DNA of 64,000 nucleotides from Smittia aterrima. Its lineage: Eukaryota; Arthropoda; Insecta; Diptera; Chironomidae. The translations under genes were made by a program, and so were the position numbers. The notes under the pieces are model-generated. The model was not told the origin of the DNA and did not search any database. It was given only the letters and a program-made list of their open reading frames with translations. The DNA is taken from assembly GCA_033063855.1 (NCBI GenBank), contig CP093830.1, positions 1,550,854 through 1,614,853 on the forward strand, read 5' to 3'. Positions 1 to 14,161 of this stretch are shown piece by piece (within the stretch, counting starts at the first letter, position 1; each line of letters begins with the position of its first letter).

Positions 1-2958
1 GAATCGACTACAGAGCTAAAATTCCACTTGAACGGGTTTCATTATGTATTGTCGCTTGTATTCACTTTATCTCCGCTTCTTCTCGATAGGAAGACCACAA
101 TGAATCTGTTGTGTTGCTTTTGCTTCTTCTTCGGTGTAATATTAGCTGTCGGTTTGAATTTATGGTCGCTGAGTGTAGAGCGTTGCAAAACTGGAGCAAA
201 GGAAGAAGAAATGAAAAACATGAAAAGTTTTTCCACGTTGCCATTAAAATAAACTTAAATATTTATAAAAATCCTCTCTCGCTCTAATGGATTGTGAAGC
301 GAGAATGTATCACGGCAGGAGTGAAACTTAAAATAGATTTCACGACTGAGATAAACAACGATTATCCTGCTGGCCCTTAAATGATTCTACTAATCGACGG
401 AACGCCATAAAAACGCCAATAAAACTCAAATAAAATTCGTTTTTATTTCCTATAAAGACGCTATTATTGAACCTCATGTTAAAATCATGCCTTTTCATCT
501 GGTCAGAATGGACAGAAAGGATCAGAAGTGTGCCATTTAACGTTATGATTTCTCAACAATTCTCGACTGTCGAGCAGATATCCTGAGCAGCTTGAACAAT
601 CAATCTCGACATAACACTTTTTGTCGCCCCCACATTGATACATGTACGTGATAATATTTCTAGATTTTGGATCATGTTTCAATTAATCAAGTCGACTTCA
701 CCTTAAAAAATTTATTATTAAAAAAGTTTGTTGATTGAGTAAACAAGGATTGAAGAACAGAAATCTCTTTAATTAAGAATACTTCAAAATCTATTTGTTA
801 TGATTTCTTACATTTTCATGTTTTATTTCAATCATGATAGGAATCTCTAACGTTCAGATATGTTGACAGATATCATTGTGAACTCTCAGGTCTCTCTCCA
901 TGCAGCTGTCGGCAAAAACTAAAAATCCTTTGCACGTGTTTCATCAGTGTTAAGCTTGGATTAGAGAACAAGGAAACTATCATCACATGAGCAGCAGCAG
1001 CAACTCGTTGTTGGTTCTATAAGCAGCAGACTAAGCTTGCTAATATTTCTTTTAAAACATTGTCGAGAACTTTTTTTTCTGAAGTTTGCTTTCAATTTCT
1101 GGAGATTAAGTTTTGTGTTAACTTGAGTGTGATATTTTAAATTAAATTTAGTAACGACAGAAAAACGAAACATAAACGAGATGCTACATGAAATTATCGA
1201 TGCAAATTCCTAATCTCATTCGCGCATGACTTCTCTTGATTAAGATCTTCACATCTTTTGGTTCGTTACCCTTAAAAGTCTCGACTTCAATGACATCAAA
1301 CACCTTGGGGTGGAAATCCTGAGATTATTTGAATCTTATTAACTGCGCGCGACTCATATCACCTCACCAAGGTTTCTTTAAAAGTTCAAAAATCTCAGAC
1401 GCCGCCTGCGAATTTTCGAAATGGCAATCAATCTTCTTAGATCAAAATTCACGCAAAGTTCCCGGCGTCTCGTTGAAGCGATAACTTATCTCAAAACACT
1501 TCGACTCCTTCCGTCGCTTTCAAACAATGAACAAGACAAACAACCAACGTAAATGCTTTTTCACATTTCTATCGCATGTGTTCACTCGTAAATATTGATT
1601 TTTCGTTTTGCTCACCTGCAACACTCACAATCCGGAAAGAGTACAATTAAATTCCAAGCACGTTCCGCAGCATCATCGGGTAACATCAAAAAATCACAAA
1701 TATCACTCGCCTCGAGTCGGTCAAGAGGAAACACGATTCGATTTTACATCGAAAGGCTGGGCGACGTGTAATGATAGTTTGTTGTGATTACACTCCCTCA
1801 AAATCGTCGTAAAGCAGAGTTTTATTGCCTCGTTTGGATTACAACCTTTCGACACATTTCGGGAAATTGTTTGCATCGAAAGCCTGCATGATCGTTAAAC
1901 TCTATCCCATTCAAGCTTACATTAAGTGGAAAGTGTAAATTGTTTGACTGAACGAGATGAATCCTAAAAAACTTCTTTGAATTTCTCAATTCAGTTTTTT
2001 GAATTAATTAAAAAGTCTTCGTTCATAAACTAGCAACCATAAAAATTGCGGTGAAGATAAATTAATAAAATACGTCTTCAATTGCTCAAACTATTCTCGG
2101 AAAACAAACTTTGATAAAGTCCAGTTTTAAAAGCGAAAAGCTTTCAGCTTCCTGGTTTTCAATTTACTTTGTTGAGTGCTTTAATGTTTGAAATAATTTT
2201 CGCATATTTGTTTTGTTCTTTTCAACGATAGTACAAAAGCGAGCCATGTTGACCATTTTAATAAAACAACTCACGTAAATATTTTATTGTGATGACATTT
2301 TATTGCACGGGAGTGGGAGTGAGTGGAGTAGAAAGAGACGAGGGCAGACAAGCAGAGACCATTATTTAAATTGTATACAACAACAACAACGGATGACATT
2401 TTTATATTTCCAACCATTTTCATTTCAATCCTGGTGAACCTTTTTTCAGGACGAGTCACGTAAAAAATTATGATTTCACATCCTCCGGGAAGATTTTAAG
2501 GCGACAGCGAAGAGGAACGTCATTGTCGTCTTGGAAGATTGAACGTGTCATAACAAATGATAGACGTTGAGATAAAAATGGAAAAGCCAATGATGGAACG
2601 ATGGATAAACTAAAAGCCACAAAAATGTCAACGATCGTCCGAGGATTACTTTGATTCCACAGGAAAGCAAACCGAAACTAAATTAAATGCTTAAAGGACA
2701 TTGAGTTAATTCACAGCTGTCGAGAGTTTAACTCTAGGGAAATTAAATTTACAAACTTTTTCATTTGAAAAACTAAAAACTACAGAGAACAACTAGAATT
2801 TCGAGTGCACCAAACCATGAAAGTTTCCATATTGTGTGAACTTATCTGAGTGTTTTGCGAATCCAAAATTGAAAGCGTCGAATCGGATGAAAGTCAAATC
2901 CTTCAGCTATTTTGCTTTTTGGCCTTTCCTCCCACGAACTACTGTCGCATGTTCGACG
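1..2958. other. Left-edge region without a supported gene
   Basis: Apart from a doubtful short ORF at 100-252, I see no exon with coding-like composition, splice sites and plausible length here. The sequence is AT-rich with scattered simple runs, for example a CAA repeat near 2380-2400. On the minus strand an AATAAA-type signal lies at about 2276-2285, some 680 bases past the stop of the neighbouring ADAMTS gene, so part of this stretch could be that gene's 3'UTR. Confidence 0.5.
100..252 (+). CDS. Doubtful 50-codon ORF, possible terminal exon
   Basis: An ATG at 100 opens a 50-residue frame with a hydrophobic, Phe/Cys-rich start (MNLLCCFCFFFGVILAVG) and a charged tail, ending at TAA 250-252 just before AATAAA. 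A pyrimidine-rich stretch ending in AG at about 89-90 could be a splice acceptor, so this may be the last exon of a gene off the left edge. The opposite strand is also open (ATG at 244, 60 codons, signal-peptide-like start), so the strand is unresolved and both may be chance. Confidence 0.15.
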   Translation: MNLLCCFCFFFGVILAVGLNLWSLSVERCKTGAKEEEMKNMKSFSTLPLK

Positions 2959-5900
2959 TCAAGTGTTTCCTCGAGCTGTTGGCAAAATACAAAAGAAAGT
3001 AGAGAAAGTCAGGATGTCGTTGATTGAAACGTTCACCTTATCGCCGAGGGTTCGAAAGATTTCATCCGACAGATTTTGCTCTTTGTTTTTCACAATCGGG
3101 ATATCTTCTATTTTTTCTTTCGTCAACTTATCAACCACAAACGCCCCATCATTGACCTTTCGCGACCTCCGGTCCTCAAAAACTTTCATCATGACCGGCT
3201 GCTCCATTTGAAATTGTTTTGCTTTTGATGATTTCATATCGTTCGATTGAAAGCTCTCAGTTTCTGACTCGTGGTTCTGACGAACATCGTCACGGGAAAA
3301 GAAAATTTCCGGCTCGAACATCAACACATTCAAATTCTTAAACTGCTCTGATCTGGTTAAACGATGTTCGCCACAATTTCGAGTGCATTCGGAGCTGCAG
3401 AAGCGTTTAATTGGTGGCATCAAGCCATCGGCAGTGGAACATTTATCATCGTCAGACACAAGCGGTTTGTCATCCCAACGACGTGATTCGAGACCACACC
3501 AGACATTTCTCTTCTGCTCGCATCGAGAACAAACTGACCAATCGTCCTTCTGCCATTTGTAACTACAATGATGAGTATTGCAAGGTCTCGTTCTTGTAGG
3601 AGGTTTTGAACCCTTGCACGACTTGTCTGGCAGCTCGCCATCCCTTGACACACAAACCTTAATCATTAACGGAACGAAAATGAAACTAATTAATCAAGAA
3701 ATCTTTTTTCGTCTTGTTTTTGGGTTTACGAAGTTAAACAAGGACAAGGCTGAGAAACCTTGTTCACTTAAAACGAAAAGGATGGAGCTAAGAGATTGAA
3801 AGATTTACATTAATTAATTTGGAGAGAAGTTGCCAAACTGAACAACGAAATAAAATTCTGCTACGATGAATCGAGCCGAGAAAAAGTAAAATTTCCAATT
3901 AAACTTTTAGCGAAAGGGAGTTGAATTTTTCATTTCCTCGATATCAGAGAAAATCTAATAATAGCAGTCGTTGCTGAAGGAATAATCTTCATATTTTAAA
4001 TTTCGTTTCGAGCCTAAGGAAAGAAAGAAGCTTCGTTCGAAATTTTCATGAATGCAAAATAATTTAAAAATTAATGTAAATCGTTAATATTCATCGGTCG
4101 TTTGGAAAATATTTCGCGAACTTAGCACGATTTCGAGTAATTCAGATTCATTAGATTTGTATTTTGCATTGAAAAGAAAATGTAGAACGAAAATATAGGA
4201 CGAGCTTTCAAGGTTTTTTCTTAAAGCTTTTACCGGAGAAATATATTGAACTCCACCATTGCAACGAGCATCGCATTTCTCGTCCGGCTGCAGAAAGTCC
4301 CACGCAAATGGCCCTCGAGTCTGCTCCTCATCCATTTGACTTTGATTTTTCAGCTCAGCATATTCGAAAGAAACTTTGATTTTCCTTCCGATTTTAACTT
4401 GAAAACTTTTTGTCAACGGACCTTTGATAAAAATCTCTTCCCTGTCCACCTCAGGATATACCAACAAAGCTCTTTCATTTCCCAGATCCACTTCACCCCC
4501 CGCATTGTCTTTCTCGAGTAAATTGGTTTTTGTTTTCAAATCTGTTAATTTAATTCGCGACTTTGATGGCGCCAGCTTCTTTAGAACAACATTTCTTGCA
4601 TCGAGCGGAAGGAAAATTGATTTTGTTGAAGCTGTGGAAAGGGAAGAAATGATTCTTGAGAAACGAAAGTCATCGAGAAGGAAGCTGCGAGTAAAATGAG
4701 AAGACAGAATCAAGCAAACATTGAAATTCGATCAAGGAAATCTCAAGATTTGAATAAATTTATTGTTATTGAGTTGTGTTTGAGAGCTTTTGCGTGTCGT
4801 TTTTCATCTCGACTATAAGGGGATTTTGAAGTCGTTCGTAGAAAAAATAATTAGAAATCAACAATGCAGAGTAGAAGCTTTCGGATTAACGCAGTAAAAT
4901 TCGAATGGCAACATTGTTACCAAGCAATTTTGTTGCTAAGTGACTTCAATCCTTTTCTTGCGTTATTGATTGATTCCAGTCAAGCTTGTCAACTTTTAAA
5001 AGTGCAAGACTTTTTTTCTATCTCTCACAACAGGTTGGTGATTGATGAAACTTTTGAAAAGTTTACTCTTTCGAGAAAGATTTACGACACGTTCAATCTA
5101 ACGATGTAATAAAACATCGATGCTTTCTCACCTTCATCATCGATTGCCAGAGTTCCATTAACTACCTTGCATTCCATCGCATTACCGTCACAAATGCCGC
5201 ATCTATCATCGACAGCACGCGAGTTGAGCTTCCAATCGCAACCAAATATCTGCGGAATTTAAGGAATGATAAAAATTTCCTGTTCCCACGAATACGCCAA
5301 GGGAAATATTTCTGTGTCGATTAAATTGAATATAGCCCGCAAGCTTTCAAACAAGCGATGGAAAATGCAATCAAAAAACTTTAATTTAAAGCCCGATGAA
5401 CGAAAACTTCGAGCGAGAAAATAAAAACTCACAATAAATCTTTTTATGTGAAACATTTTACAATAAATTAATGAGTCTGACAACCTAAAGTTTGCTCTCA
5501 GGCTTCGCTTCTATGCTGTTGCCGTGGCATGCCGAACCCATTTGTTATCGAAACAAGAGCGGGTCGACACTGAGAGGGAAGAGAAAATAGTTTTGTAATT
5601 TAATTTTAATCTATGCGACTTCTATTAAGTTTCCTTTACATCGACTGCAGCGAGTCGAATTCAATTCCCTTCAACCATTACAGCGGCAATTAAATTGCTT
5701 CATCTGGCAGCGGCAACTCGTGATGCTAAAATTTATCGCCAAGCCTCGTTCAACTTTTATTTTCGAGATTACACTCACCTTGCATTCGCCAGCGATGCAC
5801 AAATTATTCGTTCCTGGTTTGCAGAGAGTTCCATCCTTGACCTGTTTTGGTTTTTCAAGGTTTTCATTCTTTTGGTTCTTGCAAAACAGAACACAACTAT

Positions 5901-8710
5901 CTGAAGATTTAAAGTGAGATATCCATTTGTTCCTTCCGTCGTTGAAAGCTTCGCATTGCTGCTGTCGAAACGAGGGAGTTTCAGGCGGACATGGTTGTAA
6001 CTTGCAGACTCGCAGACGTTTTATCTCGCCAATGCAATATCGTCCACCATTCCTTGGCACTGGATTAGTGCAATCTCTCCTCGAATATTGAATGCCTCCT
6101 CCGCATTGACGACTGCACTTTCCCCACTCACTCCATTCACTCCATCCACCAGCAATAGCATCATCGCTTCGCTTTCCAATCGGCACACATTGTTTCCTTA
6201 TACACCATTTATCTTTTCCGCATGAGCTTCCATCTGCTGCTGGTGAGTTTCTCGTGCGACATTTCTCACCAATCTGGCAGATCAACTTTTCGCAAATCAT
6301 TTCAATCTTCCACTGACACACTTTTGCAGTATCGCCAAATTCCATTCGACATTGATAGTCAGCGTCGTAAATCGTGCCGGGTAGTGAATCATCGAGTTTG
6401 TAACTTGACGCTTTCGGTTCGTTGTTTAAGCATTCGCCAAGTTTGTTATCGAAAAGTTCTTTCATATATCTTCTCGAACAATTCGACCATTGGACTGTTG
6501 CCATATTGACTTCGGGACTCATAACAAAATTGAATCGATTTTTATCCAAACTTGGACAATCACCTCCACTATCATGATCGCATCCCATCAAATGTCCGAT
6601 TTCATGAGCAACAGTCACACCGAGCATCAATCCATTGTCTTCATTGATCGAGCAAGATGCATGTGGATCACAAATTCCCGCTACGTTTGCTAATCCTAGT
6701 AAACCACAACTTCCATCCATGCAAATGTCATGACGAGTTAGTAGAACTGCAGTGTCGTGTGGTGGGAAACTAGCTGTGCGGACAAGGTGATGCTGCCACT
6801 TGCAAAACGAATGAATAGTCTTCAAAGCATCTTCAGAAATGTCAAGATCCTTTGGTTTGTCATCATCAAGCTGAACTATACGCAATACTACGATGTCCAT
6901 TGAATAACCAAGAGATGCGTCATGGTAGAAACCTGAGACCATATTCATGATCGTGAGAATATAGCGCTCAGGATCATTATTCCTGTTATAGTCGAGAAAC
7001 TTTTTGTCAGCAACGACCATCACTTCCATAAATCGATGTTTATTTGTTTCAGTTAATTTTGATCTCACAGATCGATTGAGAGCTCTTTGCCATCCTTTCT
7101 TCCATTCCATCGTTCCACATGATTGAGATTTCACTGACCGTGAATCGATTTTATGAATCACGTGAAGCAAATGTCCATCATCGTTCGCTCCATGCCCTGC
7201 TACAGGCTCAATAAGATATCTTCCGGATTTAGTTTCGATATAACCTGCCTGCAAATATTTCTTTTAAGGAAACCGACATTAATCTTTTTTCTTTCGACTT
7301 ACGAGACCATCGCAGGTTGAGATTGCGGCACGCGATTTATCGTCGTTTTGAATCTTTCCCAAGTAATGACACATTACAGGTGGATCAGTCTTAAAGCGAC
7401 GACCTTTCAATGTTTTTCCGGAATCGTTGAAATGAAACTCTCGCAGAAATTGTGGCGATACGAGTCCGTGATTCGGTAGAAGTTCAACTACGTGATCCCT
7501 CGTATCGAAATTAATACGATAACGAATGGTTTCGTGGTGATTAAAGTCGCGTTTTTGACGAGCGACAGCGAAATTGGGAAGAAAAAAGTTTGGGAGATGA
7601 AATGAGACAAAGCCGCCAGCCTGATCCACTTTATGTGGAACTGAAAATTCGAAGTCGTCAATGTTTTGAGTGAATCGGCCTGAAACAGACGAAGATGATT
7701 CAATCAACTGACATCATCAGAGGGATTGTCGTAAAACGCTGAATCCAATCGAAAATAAATTAAATTTTTATGTGTCATCATCTCGCCTTGCTCTGCTTCG
7801 TCTCAGCAACGGCATAATGATGGATTAGAGCAAAGGCGATTATCGCCGCCATCAAAATTCCATCAACTTGATTCTGATGACTTTTCCGTGATCATAAATC
7901 AGAAACGCAGTGAATCTCCAAAAACCAGAACAAACAAAGGACGCAATGAAGTCAGCGTATCAAGTTTCTCTCCAGGGAATCTTCGTTCAACTTGCTAATT
8001 TCGCAGATTTAATGATTCGAAAGCTGTAAAATTTTATATTTACGATCAACATTCCAGAAAAGCTCTTCGATTGATATTAAATCATCGTGAACGCGCGCCC
8101 ATCTTTTAATTTGAGATATTGATGACTTCATTATGACTGGTTTCGAGACTCGAGCAATCTAAAGCAACACTGACTGACCATTGTTGCTTTGCTAAAGCCG
8201 AAATGAAAAATTGTCTGAGCTTATCGGCCATGATTTGCTTAGACTTTCGACAATATTTTGTTGATCTGCTAACGCGCATTGATTGCTAACTTTGTTCGAG
8301 GAAATTTATTTTGAACAAGCAACTCGGCGCCTCGACTCTGATGACATTTGCAATCAGTCAATCAGCAATTTCCGCTGAAATTCTCAGTTCGTTTGACTTA
8401 ATCCGCATTTAATCTCATTGTTGAAATTAATTCGATGCAGTAGACGATGAGCGTCATCAATTCATTCACTTAAATTAAACATTTTTATCCGCTTTCGTGA
8501 ACGTTTTCGGTCATTAATTAAAATCACTTTTATGTTCACCACGGGGATTCGAGCACGAGCTGACGAGGGTCATTAAAACGAAAGAACATGCTGCATTCAA
8601 AGCACTCAATTCCTACCATTCATCACTTCTCGAGCTTCACACAATCCAATGATTAACGTGATGACGATGGCTAAGAGAGATAGCCTTAGCCTCCTTTTAT
8701 GGCTGTCCAT
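2959..8710 (-). CDS. ADAMTS-family secreted metalloprotease (gene 1), 6 coding exons
   Basis: Exons on the minus strand are 8710-8617, 7679-7303, 7248-5779, 5249-5132, 4631-4234 and 3657-2959. All junctions keep phase and total 1051 residues. The protein starts with a basic signal peptide (ATG 8710, hydrophobic core SLLAIVITLIIGL). A propeptide with conserved Cys follows, then a weak furin-like RSVR, and a reprolysin catalytic domain. The zinc motif HEIGHLMGCDHD lies at about residues 372-383, with a Met-turn (FVMSP) near 400. Next come a disintegrin-like Cys-rich part, a central thrombospondin type-1 repeat (GGWSEWSEWGKCSRQCGGG), a Cys-rich module (GCDWKLNSRAVDDRCGICDG) and a spacer, then further TSP1-like repeats. 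The last 150 or so residues are charged and have no recognised domain. ADAMTS enzymes are secreted zinc proteases that cut matrix proteins such as proteoglycans. The zinc ligands are intact, so activity is expected. The catalytic and disintegrin part is one 1470-base exon, whereas the sister gene splits it into several. The 3' end could include another exon, because a GTGAAC donor-like site falls inside the terminal tail. Confidence 0.88.
7680..8616 (-). other. Intron 1 of ADAMTS gene 1
   Basis: This 937-base intron separates the signal-peptide exon from the propeptide exon (phase 1, donor GTAGGA, acceptor TTTCAG). I see no nested gene. Other introns of this gene longer than 300 bases (5250-5778, 4632-5131, 3658-4233) likewise show nothing coding. 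Confidence 0.7.
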
Positions 8711-10285
8711 TTTATGGCCGTGATTTGCCGGGAATCTTTCCTTTCTTCTTGTCGCGACGAATGAATGGAACTTAATTAAATAAATTGTCGAAAGCTGACT
8801 GATAGTTTAAACACTGGAGAAAGTAAAACTGTTTGAAGAATTTTTCAAAACAACGGAAAGTTTTTGACAAGACACGAATTTAAAATTTCGCTTGCTTGAT
8901 TGAAAAGTTTTGCTAATATTGGTCGCTTTACAAAGCCTCGAGATTTGAAGCACTCTTCAAATCCCTTTGATAACAATCTCAATACGCTCCTTGAGCTGAA
9001 ATCAAATGCTCTCGAGCTAGAATTCATTCAAAGAACGTTCCAGATGTTCAACACGTTACGATAACCAATTTGAAAGTCATTTAAGCTTCAATCGTTCATA
9101 AAAAGTAATAAAAGCAAAATAACGAGAAGCTTTTTGTTTTCCTTCATTGCTCTCATTCCTAATTGACGACTAGAATTCAAAAATATAAAAACCTTAATGG
9201 ACTATTCATTTATTCTTCTCGTTGAGTTCTCTAAGACACTGTCGTCATAAAACGGTTGGTGATTCATTATGTAAGCAATCTGCTTCGAGAGGGAAAAATT
9301 AAGAAATAAATTAAATCTTCATCACGCGACCAATTGGACCGAGCGAGCGCGCAAACAAACGACGAAGCGAGAAAATAACAGCGAATCCCACTGAATGTCA
9401 AATTGTCGTTTGTTTGTGTGTGCAGATTGTTTAAACTACTCGAGACAGTCTGGAACCGTGTCCGAGAACGAGTTGAGTTTTCTTATACAGCAACTTCGTT
9501 CTCTAGCGTGTTTCGCTTCGTTTCCGGACCAAGTGACTGAGTGAGAGCAGAAAAAAATGTGTCGCCTTTGTGATGGGCCCACCATCGACTTAAAAACGAA
9601 AGACAATTAATAATTCAACGAGGCTAATTAGTATTCGCATTAATTACATTGCAAAAAAAAAAACAGGGAACGGAGATAAACCAACGAAATGACGAGACAA
9701 CTGGTCTCTTGATTCAATATTCTCGAGATAATGTTAGTGCGGAATTAAACGAAGTAATAAATCGCTCCACATGATCTGAGTCAACCGACAGATTTAAACA
9801 TTGTTGCATGCAAAAATAATCGACGGGAAAGTGCGAGGCTGAAAGTCAAATATTTAGACTTAAAACGAGCATTTCTTTCTCATCCACACTCCGCCAATCT
9901 CTTCCCAATCTAATTAATTCAATAAATTATCTGTTCGCATTTCCGATTCCGCCCACACTCTCCGTTGTGCCTCAACATGAATCTGAAACACATTTCACCC
10001 GTGCATAAAATAAAAGCAAACGACGCAATCACAACTGGTTGGACCGTCGATGGGAGCGAGTAAAGAAATATCGAATGATCCCAGTTGAGAAGTTGACGGG
10101 TTGGATTGCATAGTGAAAGAGCGTTCTCTGGAGAAATCGAAAATATTTTGGATTATAGGCTCGAGGTAAACTTTTGTTGACAGTCAAGAGCCCTCGTACT
10201 AAGCATTTGATTCGAACGTGACTTTCCCACTGGGATCTTTCAATTCTCAAACCAGTAAAAAAAGTATTTTCTTTGCACGTTCAGT

Positions 10286-10331
10286 TTCATGAATGAATTT
10301 ATTTATTTAAAAAAAAAACTTCATGAATGAA
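10286..10331. repeat. Two copies of a 12-bp motif, 34 bp apart
   Basis: TTCATGAATGAA occurs at 10286-10297 and again at 10320-10331, separated by an AT-rich spacer ending in a poly-A run. The core TTCATGAA is palindromic. It may be a protein-binding pair or a chance repeat. Confidence 0.4.
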
Positions 10332-13300
10332 AGCAAAGAATTGCAAACTTCTCAATGAACGCGTAAAAACAACGGCTTCGAGTAGTTCAAGCGGCTCTCG
10401 ACGTAGGCCGAAATATCTCGTGTTACAGACTTTAATGGCAACACACCTTCTTTATCATCTTGCATGCTTTGGCGATCATCAAGAGCGAATTCAGTGAGAA
10501 ACACTTCAACAAACTGGACTGAAGCCTTTCTTGAACACATTCGGCTTCATAATTCGCTAATCGATGGGATTGATTGTAACTCGCGGCATGCAAATGATCG
10601 ATTGCATTTATCGGAATGTACATAGTTATTCCCTCAGTTTGACCATGCAAAATAAATGCTAATTAAAGAACTACGCCGAAGCTTTGAACGATCGAGTGAG
10701 TGATTCAGAAAAAACCAGATTGTCGATCGGAGGAGTCAAGCAGACTCGCAATTGGCAGGGGCAAAAATATCGTTGAAACAATGTTGTTGTTTTGAAAGCT
10801 TAATAGGCAAAATATTTCTCAGAACTGTTGAAATTCTCAAGCGATAGCGATAACTCAAGATGAGCGTAGTCAATCGTATCAAAACAAGACACTAAATCTT
10901 CGTCGTGAGTCATACGCAAGACGATCCGATTACAACTTTTGATTCACAGTGACGCGCAGCATCGCACAACGTTTTTTGGAAATGCGATCGCCTGCGATCT
11001 CGGAAAATGAGAGAGAGTTGATCTAGAATGAAGCATTAATGTGCGAGACAGAGCTAGCAACACTCGATCTCAGAGCGGAAGAGAAATTCAATTCTAGTTT
11101 CTCTCATTCTTCAATGTGTTCATTCATTTTTCAACTGCTTTCGAGAGCTTTAGCTTCTTAAACATTTTTTTTTCTCCTCGCGTTTAGTTTCTCTGCGACT
11201 GTTTAATTTGCTTAAGTCAGTTCGCGTTGAGACGTCGAAGTGATCGGTCGAGTTTTATTATTGACTCTCCTACGAAAAATCGGTGTGAAGTTATTTGAAG
11301 TTTTGCTCAACAAGGTGATGAGATTTTTTTTCCCGTTGCTGTTAGCGATACTTCAATGTGAATTTCCATTTAAAGAAAAATTTCCGAAGTGGCTCGAGAG
11401 CGATGCAAAAGTGACAAATTGTAATTACGCGAGGCGAAAAGCGAGGAGTTTATTTAAATTAAGGTTTTCTTGTTTGTCGATTGAATTTCTCGTTGGAAGC
11501 CATCCGTGCAAAGTCATATTTTGCATAAATTAAAAGAAATGACCAGCGAGGATTTAAAATTGAAAAAAAAATGATATAAATTAGTGCTGATGTAATTATC
11601 GTGCAAAGCGCAATGACAATCGTAAATATTTGATCAGCCAATGACTGTCGAGAGAAAAATCTTTCCCTAATCTCCTTTGCTGCGATGACGAAGACGACGA
11701 CGACAGCGAGCAACCATGCAAAGCAATATATTCAAATGAGCGAGAAGAAATTAAAATAAAATTTAATGAATTTGCATTAATTAATAGCGGGACTTCACGC
11801 AGACGATTGAAAAATGTTTCGCGACGAAAACATCGATCGATGGTGATTAAGCTAATTAAAATAGCGTCAGACAATGCGAAATGCCACCGTGGTGACTTGA
11901 TTTCAAAGGAAAGATGTGATCATTATCACTTGGTCTGGTTCTGAATTATGATTCGTTATCGTCTAAATATTTGTTCGCTCATCAAAACAGAATCAACAGG
12001 TGGCGGAGCGAGGAGAAAACGAAGTCGATTTCATTGGCGCTTCACAAAGATATTTTTACCGAAAAGAAATCACTAGGAGGCTCGAATGTTACAAGAAACT
12101 TTGCTGGCGCTTCATAAATTATCAAATTTATTAAAATTCAGTGAGAGCTCTTCGTCTCTTCGTTTCTGCCGTTTAACTAAATTAACAAGAATCTTTATGT
12201 ATCACCTCGAACAACAGCTCTGACAGCGCTAACGTTTTCTCTTCGCTTCTAATTAATATACCGCGAAGAAATCTCCACTCCACGATTGATATATGATCCG
12301 TTGCGGTAAATGATTCTTTGAAATCGAATCGCTTGTGCCAATCCATGTTGAATTTTGAGAGGGTGAAGCTCATTTCTCGTAATGTCGAGTCAGTCGACAT
12401 TCACAAAAGTTTTACTAGGCGGCTTGATCCCGAAGGGAGAGGAAAGTGAGTGCTTCGCAAAAACCAATTTGCAATTCGCCAAGAGAAACCGTTCTCGTTC
12501 CCGTTTGAAATTAAACTTGCGATTTATCTGAGCTCCCTGGGGTCGAACAAGGTAGGATGCGGATTAAAAATTAATTTGCGATCTGAAAATGGGCTGAACT
12601 TCCGTTTCTGATTTCTTACGAGCTTAAACTCTGCTCATTTCTCATTCATGCCTCTTGGCACAACTGCAGTTGAGAGAAAATGCGAGCAAAGTAAAGCGAA
12701 ATCATTGTTGGGCAAGACCGCACAAACGAAAACCCACAGAAGTGCATTTTAAAGCGTAATTTGTGGCATCTAAACATGAAAATCTCCTCCGCTAAGTCCA
12801 ATGCAAATGTGAAAACTCCCAGCTAATTAAAAGCTTGTTTGTGAAATACTTCGAGCTCATTCCTCGAGAGAGGTCGAGGTACCATAGAAAACATTGTGGT
12901 AGACATTAATGATGAGCTGATGTTACCTCCTTCAATCAAAAAACATTTTTAATTTTAGTCAGATCTGTTCTCGGGCTCAGAACATTGCAAAAGTCAAAAT
13001 TGGAAACAGTAGCCTCGTTCCTATCCCAAACGTTTTCTTTATCAAGCTATTTATTGCTCCACCAAAGCGAATGACGCTAAAACATTTATGCAGTGTTTAC
13101 TGTTCGTGTTTATTTATTTTTGCTGATTCTCTTTTTTTCCGCGGCTTACTCATACAACATCGCGTCCCTGTGATTGAATTTATCGAATCGACAAGAGTGG
13201 CAACGACGAAAAATGTAGTTGATACAAATTCGATAGCGAATTCGATAGAAATTTGCATGTTTTTATGCAGACATTCATAGGTGGGAGTCTTGGAAGCGAT

Positions 13301-14140
13301 TTGTAGTTTTATTTTCCTCTCGAAATCGCTTTATCGACGTCCGACAAAAGTTTGCCGAGGAGTGTGAATTTGACAATGCTCGACACTTCGGACGAGTTTC
13401 TCGATCATAAAAGTCAATTTCCCGAAAAGAAGAAAAAGCGATTCGCAATTTATGAATTAGGAAACAGTGAGTCATCTGTCCGCGGCAAGATTCGCTTTGT
13501 GAAATCGATGATGATTTTTTTTTGCGGGGATGAGAGATAAATAAAACAAGCGAGCGAAGAAAAACGGCGACCATTCTATTTCATGTCTTTAAAATGATAA
13601 TTTTTATGATGCTTTACATCGAGCAACCAAACGCAAAAAGCGTTCTTTTGAAGACTTCAAACGAGTTGGACGACTGGTCGGTAATAGCGAGCAATCGCGC
13701 AGATCAATTAACTAATTGAGAAGATTTTATTGCGGCTCTCATCTGACTGAAGCCGCTCAAAGATTTTTAATATAAAAACTTTTTACGGCGCCTGCCTGAA
13801 CGTTAAGATTTTACTTTTGCAATGCAAAAAAAAAAGATTTTGTTCTAATTTCAAACCATCTTCCTATTCGATAACATTAAACAGTCTGGCTCTATGTAGA
13901 GTGAAATGGCTTTGAGGTGTCAGATTCCACTTTCCTCGCCCATAATTTACCGACAAATCATAGCTAAAAGGCATTCAAAGCAATATTTCATGTAATTCAA
14001 GAAACGTCAAATGGAAAGCGAAATGCTCCTCTCTCCCACTGAGTAAAGAACGATAAGCTGGAAATGAAACCAGACTTCCGATTACTGAATATTCAATGAA
14101 AATATACAAAATATTTTTTCTCGCTTCTATTTTTGTCTTG

Positions 14141-14161
14141 GAGTCTGATGCTATCAGACTC
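14141..14161. repeat. Perfect 9-bp hairpin with 3-nt loop
   Basis: GAGTCTGAT, loop GCT, ATCAGACTC forms a perfect tight inverted repeat in noncoding DNA between the ADAMTS genes. Function is unknown. Confidence 0.5.

Noticed and set aside
11459..11874. Minus-strand ORFs of 84-92 codons with Ser runs
   Set aside because: They come from the GACGAC simple repeat and AT-rich flanks and have no gene structure.
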